A stretch of 12,666 nt of DNA from B16-G9 sp964400655 (lineage in GTDB: Bacteria > Bacteroidota > Bacteroidia > Bacteroidales > F082). The notes beneath the pieces were generated by a model. The model was not told where the DNA came from. It was given only the letters and a program-made list of their open reading frames with translations, and did not search any database. Position numbers and translations under genes: made by a program. Numbering within the stretch: the first letter of the stretch is position 1; each line of letters opens with the position of its first letter. The DNA lies in the NCBI GenBank assembly GCA_964400655.1, contig CAYNVN010000122.1, positions 1 through 12,666 of the forward strand, read 5' to 3'. This document shows positions 7,998-12,666 of this stretch, one piece after another.

Positions 7998-8031
7998 GGG
8001 CAACCTTACAGTGTTCGTTTCTGTCTTTTAA

Positions 8032-8050
8032 ATATCTTTGGCAAAGATAT
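8032..8050. promoter_or_regulatory. Palindromic divergent promoter core for the DUF4175 operon and the M1 peptidase gene
   Basis: ATATCTTTGGCAAAGATAT has perfect 9-base arms around one central G. On each strand it supplies TATCTTTG, which fits the Bacteroidetes -7 consensus TAnnTTTG (8033-8040 on plus, 8042-8049 on minus). Assuming initiation about six bases downstream, transcripts would start near 8046 rightward and 8036 leftward, about 38 bases before ATG 8084 and ATG 7997 respectively. No clear -33 TTG is visible at the proper spacing on either side, so strength is uncertain. The palindrome could also be an operator for a dimeric regulator. Confidence 0.55.
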
Positions 8051-8083
8051 GAATTCGATTCACAGTACTTAATTACATTTGTT

Positions 8084-10060
8084 ATGAAACATTTATTTAC
8101 CTCTGTTATTTTATTGTTGTTCTATTTTTCGTCATTCGGACAATATAACGATGCTTTCAACTGGAAAAAGAGGTGTTCGCACATCCCCGATCCAAATCAA
8201 AAAACACTTCAATACATTTATAACTGGCAAAACGATAATCTGAATGATTATGATGTTTCCTTTTATTGGATTGATATTGAAGTAAGCAGCTCCTCTACCT
8301 TTGTAAGCGGAAACACCGGCATCACTGCAAATGTTACCGCTGCGGTTTTAGATACGTTTGCTTTTGAGTTAATTCCCGAAATGACCATTGATTCCTTCTT
8401 TTTTAATGATGTAAAATATTCGGATTTCACACGCGACGGCGACAATGTTTTATATGCGGTAGATACGGCACTTCAAAACGATACCGTTACAGCCAAAATT
8501 TATTATCACGGAGCACCCCCAACAGGCGGCTTTTTTTCAGGTATTTCAAACGGATACAATGGCACCTGGGGTAAAAATGTAACATGGACACTTTCGGAAC
8601 CTTTTGCTGCAAAAGACTGGTTTCCGGTAAAACAAGACCTTGAAGACAAAGCCGATTCGGCCTGGATATTTTTAACATGTTCGTCGGATGAAATGGCAGG
8701 AGCCGAAGGTTTGCTAACCGGTACGGTTGATGTTGGAAACGGAAAAACCCGCTACGAATGGAAAACCAATCATGCCATTGACTATTACCTGCTTTCGTTT
8801 TCGGTAGCCGATTATATGGATTACAGCATTTATGCTTATCCCGACAGTTTGTACGGTGATTCCGTATTAATACAAAACTTCATTTATAACGATAATGCAT
8901 GCCTTAACTACTGGAAAACCGATATTGATGAGTCGGCCCCTATTTTGGAATTATACTCTAATCTTTACACGCTCTATCCGTTTTATGACGAAAAATACGG
9001 ACATTGCTTAACACAGCTTGGCGGGGGTATGGAGCATCAAACAATGACCACCATTGGCGGATTCAGCTTCCATCTGGTTGCTCACGAAATGGGGCATATG
9101 TGGTTTGGCGACAATGTTACCTGTGCCACATGGAGCGATATTTGGGTTAACGAAGGCTTTGCTACCTATTCGGATTATCTTGCCAACGAAAAACTTAAAG
9201 GGTGGAGTGCCGCTCAGTCGTTTATTAAAAATGCACAGGCAAATGCCATGTCGCAACCGGGTGGTACCATCTATATTCCCGAAGAACAAATCTATCCGGG
9301 CAATGAATGGCGCATTTTTAACGGAAGGTTGTCGTACGACAAAGGTGCGGCCATACTTCATATTTTGCGACACGAAATTCAGGATGACGACACCTTTTTT
9401 AATTGCCTGCAACAATATCAAACCGAATATGGTGACAGTACCGCTACCGGCGAAGATTTTAAAAATGTTGTGGAAGCGGTTACCGGAAAAGACTGGGATT
9501 ACTTTTTCGATCAGTGGTACTACGGCGAAGGGTATCCGATTTTCGATTTCGAATGGTTCTATGATGAAAACCTGAAAGAGTTTCATCTTTCATCAACACA
9601 AACCACCTCTTCTTCAACGCCTAAATTTCAAATGCTGTTTGATGTAAAACTTAATTTTGAGGATGGGACCGATACCATTGTAAGATTTGAACAGGATCAT
9701 CTTTTTAACTTTTTCATCTCCCCTCAGGAGAAAAAAGTTTACAGTGTTGAAATTGACCCCGACAACTGGACCATGGAAGAGGTTCATAGTTTGATTTTGG
9801 ATATCGGTGAAGAAGAAGAGAGCCCTGCTTACTTTACAATGGGCCCCAATCCGGCTTCCGATTATTTAAACATCTATTTTAAAAATAATTCGGGAACCCA
9901 ACGGGTTATTTCCATCACCGATTTGTCCGGCAGGGTATTACGGCAAACCAAAACACAAAGTTCTAAAACCACCCTGGATGTTTCGGGGCTGGCTAAAGGA
10001 ACCTATTTTGTCAGGGTAATCGACGGCAGCCATAAACTTGTTAAACGTTTTATTAAGTAA
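8084..10060 (+). CDS. Secreted M1-family zinc metallopeptidase with type IX secretion sorting domain
   Basis: This 658-residue aminopeptidase-type protein begins with a Sec signal peptide (MKHLFTSVILLLFYFSSFGQ, likely cleaved after about residue 19-20). A beta-rich N-terminal domain is followed by the substrate-binding motif G-G-G-M-E-H at 313-318 and the zinc motif H-E-M-G-H at 334-338. The third ligand is Glu357 in N-E-G-F-A, exactly 18 residues after His338, and the probable catalytic tyrosine is Tyr418 in R-L-S-Y-D-K-G. A beta domain (about 488-575) precedes a C-terminal domain of about 70 residues (G-P-N-P-A-S-D-Y-L to K-R-F-I-K) with the D-L-S-G-R-V and G-T-Y-F-V-R-V motifs of the por/T9SS sorting signal. 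The enzyme is therefore expected to cross the outer membrane and stay at the cell surface or be released. It probably trims N-terminal residues from extracellular peptides. It is a monocistronic-looking gene, divergent from the DUF4175 block. Confidence 0.95.
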   Translation: MKHLFTSVILLLFYFSSFGQYNDAFNWKKRCSHIPDPNQKTLQYIYNWQNDNLNDYDVSFYWIDIEVSSSSTFVSGNTGITANVTAAVLDTFAFELIPEMTIDSFFFNDVKYSDFTRDGDNVLYAVDTALQNDTVTAKIYYHGAPPTGGFFSGISNGYNGTWGKNVTWTLSEPFAAKDWFPVKQDLEDKADSAWIFLTCSSDEMAGAEGLLTGTVDVGNGKTRYEWKTNHAIDYYLLSFSVADYMDYSIYAYPDSLYGDSVLIQNFIYNDNACLNYWKTDIDESAPILELYSNLYTLYPFYDEKYGHCLTQLGGGMEHQTMTTIGGFSFHLVAHEMGHMWFGDNVTCATWSDIWVNEGFATYSDYLANEKLKGWSAAQSFIKNAQANAMSQPGGTIYIPEEQIYPGNEWRIFNGRLSYDKGAAILHILRHEIQDDDTFFNCLQQYQTEYGDSTATGEDFKNVVEAVTGKDWDYFFDQWYYGEGYPIFDFEWFYDENLKEFHLSSTQTTSSSTPKFQMLFDVKLNFEDGTDTIVRFEQDHLFNFFISPQEKKVYSVEIDPDNWTMEEVHSLILDIGEEEESPAYFTMGPNPASDYLNIYFKNNSGTQRVISITDLSGRVLRQTKTQSSKTTLDVSGLAKGTYFVRVIDGSHKLVKRFIK

Positions 10061-10093
10061 GTTTTAACGTTTTATACTGTTTTTTAACAAGTT
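10035..10093. repeat. Nested small repeats at the 3' end of the M1 peptidase gene
   Basis: An 11-base inverted repeat pairs AACTTGTTAAA (10035-10045, inside the last codons) with TTTAACAAGTT (10083-10093). Within the loop, the 10-mer AACGTTTTAT occurs as a direct repeat at 10044-10053 and 10066-10075. The stem is AT-rich, the loop is 37 bases and no T-run follows, so this is not a canonical terminator. It might form weak 3'-end structure, or be a chance product of AT-rich sequence. Confidence 0.3.
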
Positions 10094-10134
10094 AAACTTA
10101 ATAATTTCATCCCGTTAGAGTGTTTCTTATTCAT

Positions 10135-10142
10135 TATCTTTG
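10135..10142 (+). promoter_or_regulatory. Candidate -7 promoter element for gltX
   Basis: TATCTTTG fits TAnnTTTG and is the same octamer as in the divergent promoter at 8033. A partial -33 match (TTA, 10115-10117) lies 17 bases upstream. Initiation would be expected near 10148, about 14 bases before the gltX ATG, giving a very short leader without a Shine-Dalgarno sequence. Confidence 0.5.
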
Positions 10143-10161
10143 TTGCTCAAAATTTTAAAAT

Positions 10162-11691
10162 ATGAGTAACGAAAATATCAGGGTCAGATTTGCACCAAGT
10201 CCAACCGGGCCGCTGCATATAGGTGGTGTACGAACCGCTTTGTATAACTATCTGTTTGCACGTAAAAACGGCGGAAAATTTATTCTTCGTATTGAAGATA
10301 CCGATCAAACGCGGTTTGTTCAGGGTGCCGAAGATTATATTGTTGAAGCTTTTAACTGGTGCGGTATTGAATTTGACGAAGGCGTAACCAAAGGAGGTGC
10401 TTTTGGACCGTACAAACAATCGGAACGAAAAGAAATTTACAAAGAGTATGCCCGGCAACTTGTGGAAGCGGGAAATGCCTATTACGCCTTTGACACGTCT
10501 GAAGAACTATCGGCAAAAAGAACAGAATTTGAAGCCCAAAAGAAAACGTTTACCTACAATTCGGCCCAACGTTTATCGATGCGTAACTCCCTGAGTTTAA
10601 CTGCCGGCCAAACAAATAAACTACTGGAAAACGGTACACCATACGTTATCAGGTTTAAAATGCCCGAAAACGAATTAGTGGTTATGAATGATATGATCAG
10701 GGGGAAAGTTGAAGTAAACACCAGGGTTCTTGACGATAAAATCCTTTTTAAAAGCGACGGAATGCCCACCTATCATCTTGCCAACATTGTTGACGACCAT
10801 TTGATGGAAATTTCTCATGTTATCCGTGGCGAAGAGTGGTTACCGTCGATGCCGTTGCATGTTTTGCTCTACAGGGCCTTTGGCTGGGACTAACCGAAAT
10901 TTGCACACCTGCCCCTGCTGTTAAAACCCGATGGCAACGGTAAGCTCAGCAAACGCGATGGCGACCGCCTCGGTTTTCCTGTTTTTCCGCTACAATGGAA
11001 AGACCCGAAATCGGGAGAGATTTCAAGCGGTTACCGCGAAGAGGGCTATTTTCCGGAAGCTTTTGTTAATATGCTTGCTTTGCTGGGCTGGAATCCGGGT
11101 GATGAGCGGGAGCTTTTTTCTCCGGAAGAACTTATACAGGCGTTCAGTATTGAAAGGGTAAATAAATCGGGGGCAAAATTTGATGCCGAAAAAGCAAAAT
11201 GGTTCAACCATCAATATCTTATTAAAAAGTCTGATGAAGAACTGGCCGAAGCTTTTATGCCGGTATTGCTGAAAAACGGTGTTGTTGCCGATAAAGATTT
11301 TGTTGTTGATGTTGTAAAACTTGTTAAAGAACGGGCAACATTTGTAAAAGACCTTTGGGATCAAAGCGATTTCTTTTTTCAAAGGCCCGCATCGTACGAC
11401 CCTAAAGCAGTAAAGAAACGCTGGAAAACCGCTTCGTTTGATCAAATGACAGAGCTGAAGGAGCTTCTTTCGCAAACCGACCCGTTTACCGCAGAAAACA
11501 CCGAAAAGGTTGTTAAAAAATGGATTGAAGAAAAAGAGTACGGAATGGGTGCCGTTATGAATGCTTTCAGGCTTTTAATCGTAGGAGCCCTTAAAGGTCC
11601 GCATCTGTTTGATATCATTGCCTTACTGGGACAGGAAGAAACTTTGGAACGGCTGGAAACCGGTTTACACGAACTGGGCCGCAAGGAATAA
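10162..11691 (+). pseudogene. gltX: Glutamyl-tRNA synthetase GltX, interrupted by one in-frame TAA
   Basis: GltX charges tRNA-Glu with glutamate and is normally essential. Reading through the stop, the frame gives 509 amino acids plus one internal stop, the usual length for Bacteroidetes GltX. The first part carries A-P-S-P-T-G-P-L-H-I-G-G (residues 11-22, the HIGH-type motif), Y-H-L-A-N-I-V-D-D-H-L-M and V-I-R-G-E-E-W-L-P-S. Codon 244 (10891-10893) is TAA. The same frame then continues with P-K-F-A-H-L-P-L-L-L-K-P and the KMSKS-type motif K-L-S-K-R at 261-265. It ends in a full anticodon-binding region and a proper TAA. No frameshift is needed. Neither half alone would have a complete ATP site, and the first in-frame ATG after the stop (11071) lies beyond K-L-S-K-R. 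It may be a true pseudogene, a base-call or assembly error, or a read-through gene. I judge error or recent mutation most likely, because the rest is undecayed. Confidence 0.9.
10891..10893 (+). other. In-frame stop codon within gltX
   Basis: TAA follows Gly-Trp-Asp and precedes Pro-Lys-Phe-Ala-His-Leu-Pro, in the linker between the two signature motifs of the catalytic domain. A single base change from AAA, CAA or GAA would explain it. Some homologues, as I recall, have a linker two residues longer (D-T-M-P) here, so a small deletion is also possible. TAA ends the DUF4175, M1 and gltX genes, TGA ends mnmG and ybeY, and TAG ends folB and the GHKL-like gene, so reassignment of TAA is unlikely. 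Confidence 0.9.
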
Positions 11692-11711
11692 AATAAAAAC
11701 TTTTGTTTTAA

Positions 11712-11719
11712 TAATTTTG
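11712..11719 (+). promoter_or_regulatory. Candidate -7 promoter element for folB
   Basis: TAATTTTG in the 54-base gltX-folB gap fits TAnnTTTG, 26 bases before the folB ATG. No TTG is present at proper spacing upstream, and the region is nearly all A/T, so a chance match is quite possible and folB may simply be read through from gltX. Confidence 0.3.
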
Positions 11720-11745
11720 TTATTTGTTTACTAAACAGGCTATTT

Positions 11746-12096
11746 ATGTCGGTCATATCAATTGAAGGAATGGAATTTTTTGCTTATCACGGATGTTTTA
11801 AGGAGGAGCAAATTATTGGCACCAAATTCAGGGTTGACCTGTTTTTGGAAACCGATACCACCACTGCCGAAAACTCCGACAACCTTTACGACACGGTTAA
11901 TTACCTCTCGGTTTATCAGGTTGTTAAAGCCGAGATGGAGATCAAATCGAAATTACTGGAACATGTGGGAAGAAGAATATTAAATCGTGTGCTGGATGAG
12001 TTCCCGTTAATAATAAATGCCCGGATAAAAATAAAAAAACTGAATCCCCCCCTGGGTGGTAAAATGGATTTTGTTGCCCTTGAACTGGAATCGTAG
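11746..12096 (+). CDS. folB: Dihydroneopterin aldolase FolB (folate biosynthesis)
   Basis: FolB converts 7,8-dihydroneopterin to 6-hydroxymethyl-7,8-dihydropterin and glycolaldehyde in cytosolic tetrahydrofolate synthesis. The 116 residues match the family length and form a single domain. Family features are I-E-G-M-E-F-F-A-Y-H-G at 6-16, an acidic loop E-E-Q-I-I-G at 20-25 with a candidate catalytic Glu, D-T-V-N-Y at 49-53, L-L-E-H-V-G-R-R-I at 70-78 with the pterin-contacting glutamate Glu72, and K-I-K-K-L-N-P-P at 95-102 with the candidate catalytic lysine. It lies 54 bases downstream of gltX on the same strand and could be co-transcribed or use its own weak promoter. The only nearby paralogue family that could be confused with it is FolX, but the length and motifs fit FolB. 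Confidence 0.95.
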   Translation: MSVISIEGMEFFAYHGCFKEEQIIGTKFRVDLFLETDTTTAENSDNLYDTVNYLSVYQVVKAEMEIKSKLLEHVGRRILNRVLDEFPLIINARIKIKKLNPPLGGKMDFVALELES

Positions 12097-12150
12097 TTTT
12101 GGTTTGTGACCTTTATTTGTATAATATGGATAACTTATCTTACTTAATAC

Positions 12151-12158
12151 TATTTTTG
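12151..12158 (+). promoter_or_regulatory. Candidate -7 promoter element for the TPR gene
   Basis: TATTTTTG fits TAnnTTTG and lies 23 bases before ATG 12182 in the 85-base gap after folB. No TTG occurs at normal spacing upstream; the nearest is 31 bases away. Nothing else recognisable is in this gap. Confidence 0.35.
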
Positions 12159-12181
12159 TAACATCTGTAAAACAAATTTTT

Positions 12182-12666
12182 ATGTTTAAATCGGTTATTA
12201 CCGGACTATTGTTTTTGATGCTGCTTTCCATAAGTATAACACTACAGGCGGAAATAGCCGATACCGACAGTACAAAAATTTATCAGACACTTTGTGATTC
12301 GCTGATTAACAAACACAATCACTTAAAAAATGATTATCATAAAATTAAGTCGGTTGTTAACTGGTTTGATAAATCGGATAACCTGAAATACAAAGCTAAA
12401 AGTCTTGAATTAATAGCTTATTATTACAGTATTTCAAATATTCACGATTCCGCCTGTGTATATTTTAATAAAGCCATTCGGTTTTATAAAAAAGCCGGAT
12501 TATTTGAAGATTTATCAAAAATTTATAACAATTTATCTACCAGTCAATATTATCTCGGAGATTATGAACTTGCCAAAGAGAGCTCTCTTAAAGCACTGCG
12601 CTATCCCGTTAGTAACAAAATAAAAGCTATTATTTACACCGGGCTTGCCATGGCGTATCAGGAGTT
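12182..12666 (+). CDS. Exported TPR-repeat protein (partial, N-terminal 161 residues)
   Basis: The frame is open from ATG 12182 to the right edge. The start MFKSVITGLLFLMLLSISIT followed by L-Q-A is a typical Sec signal peptide, likely cleaved after residue 23. The mature part is helical with TPR-like spacing: Y-Y-Y-S-I-S-N-I-H-D-S-A-C-V-Y-F-N-K-A-I at about 81-100, then a repeat around Y-N-N-L-S-T-S-Q-Y-Y-L-G-D-Y-E-L-A-K-E-S at about 118-137 and a third starting near A-I-I-Y-T-G-L-A-M-A-Y. In Bacteroidetes such secreted TPR arrays often precede a membrane segment and a histidine kinase or a LuxR-type output domain, but that part would be outside the window, so the output is unknown. The 85-base gap and own candidate promoter suggest it is transcribed separately from folB. 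Confidence 0.8.
   Translation, partial: MFKSVITGLLFLMLLSISITLQAEIADTDSTKIYQTLCDSLINKHNHLKNDYHKIKSVVNWFDKSDNLKYKAKSLELIAYYYSISNIHDSACVYFNKAIRFYKKAGLFEDLSKIYNNLSTSQYYLGDYELAKESSLKALRYPVSNKIKAIIYTGLAMAYQE

Noticed and set aside
8074..8081. TACATTTG as the M1 peptidase promoter
   Set aside because: It fits TAnnTTTG but ends two bases before the ATG, so transcription would begin inside the gene; the element at 8033 is better placed.
9008..9586. Long antisense and alternate-frame open frames over the M1 peptidase catalytic region
   Set aside because: They overlap the zinc-motif region of a convincing gene and show no domain of their own.
11696..11709. AAAAC-TTTT-GTTTT after gltX as a terminator hairpin
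   Set aside because: The stem is five bases and nearly all A/T, too weak, in a generally A/T-rich gap.
11800..11807. AAGGAGGA, a perfect Shine-Dalgarno-like string
   Set aside because: It lies inside folB encoding Lys-Glu-Glu, with no start codon at proper distance downstream; Bacteroidetes seldom rely on this signal.

Overview
The window is AT-rich, densely packed chromosomal DNA from a member of the Bacteroidetes (Bacteroidota), most likely a Bacteroidales/Marinilabiliales-type organism. The evidence is a DUF4175-family giant protein next to a GHKL-like protein, ybeY and mnmG, a secreted M1 peptidase with a C-terminal type IX secretion (por) sorting domain, Bacteroidetes-style -7 elements (TAnnTTTG) before several genes, and no clear Shine-Dalgarno sites before starts. 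There is no mobile element, CRISPR array, rRNA or tRNA, and no gene-free stretch longer than about 100 bases.

Left half (1-7997), all on the minus strand, reads right to left as one compact block: DUF4175 membrane/coiled-coil protein (7997-4641), a diverged GHKL ATPase-like protein (4657-4190), the rRNA-maturation endonuclease YbeY (4197-3757), the tRNA wobble-uridine modification enzyme MnmG (3760-1889), and the N-terminal 617 residues of a large multi-pass membrane protein, probably a sensor histidine kinase, which runs off the left edge. The first four genes overlap by 17, 8 and 4 bases, so they are probably co-transcribed and translationally coupled. Two products act on the translation machinery (16S rRNA processing and tRNA modification). 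The DUF4175 and GHKL-like partners have no established role.

Three near-perfect chromosomal parS sites (ParB/Spo0J binding, consensus TGTTTCACGTGAAACA) lie in this block at 1867-1882, 3763-3778 and 4409-4424. One is intergenic, one is in the last codons of ybeY and one is inside the GHKL-like gene. The two coding sites are read in the same phase and both give the peptide Ser-Arg-Glu-Thr. This marks the window as a probable chromosome-partitioning centre and suggests that oriC is not far away, although I see no DnaA-box cluster here.

A short divergent intergenic region (7998-8083) holds a perfect 9-bp-arm palindrome that places a TATCTTTG -7 element on each strand, about equally far from both start codons. 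It looks like a back-to-back promoter. To the right, all on the plus strand, are the secreted M1 aminopeptidase (8084-10060), glutamyl-tRNA synthetase gltX (10162-11691), dihydroneopterin aldolase folB (11746-12096) and the start of a TPR-containing exported protein (12182 to the right edge).

The most conspicuous irregularity is in gltX. The reading frame is intact from HIGG to KLSKR and on to the C-terminus except for one in-frame TAA at codon 244 (10891-10893), which separates the two ATP-site signature motifs. Since TAA terminates other genes here, this is either a nonsense mutation, a base-call or assembly error, or a read-through codon. The sequence alone cannot decide between these.
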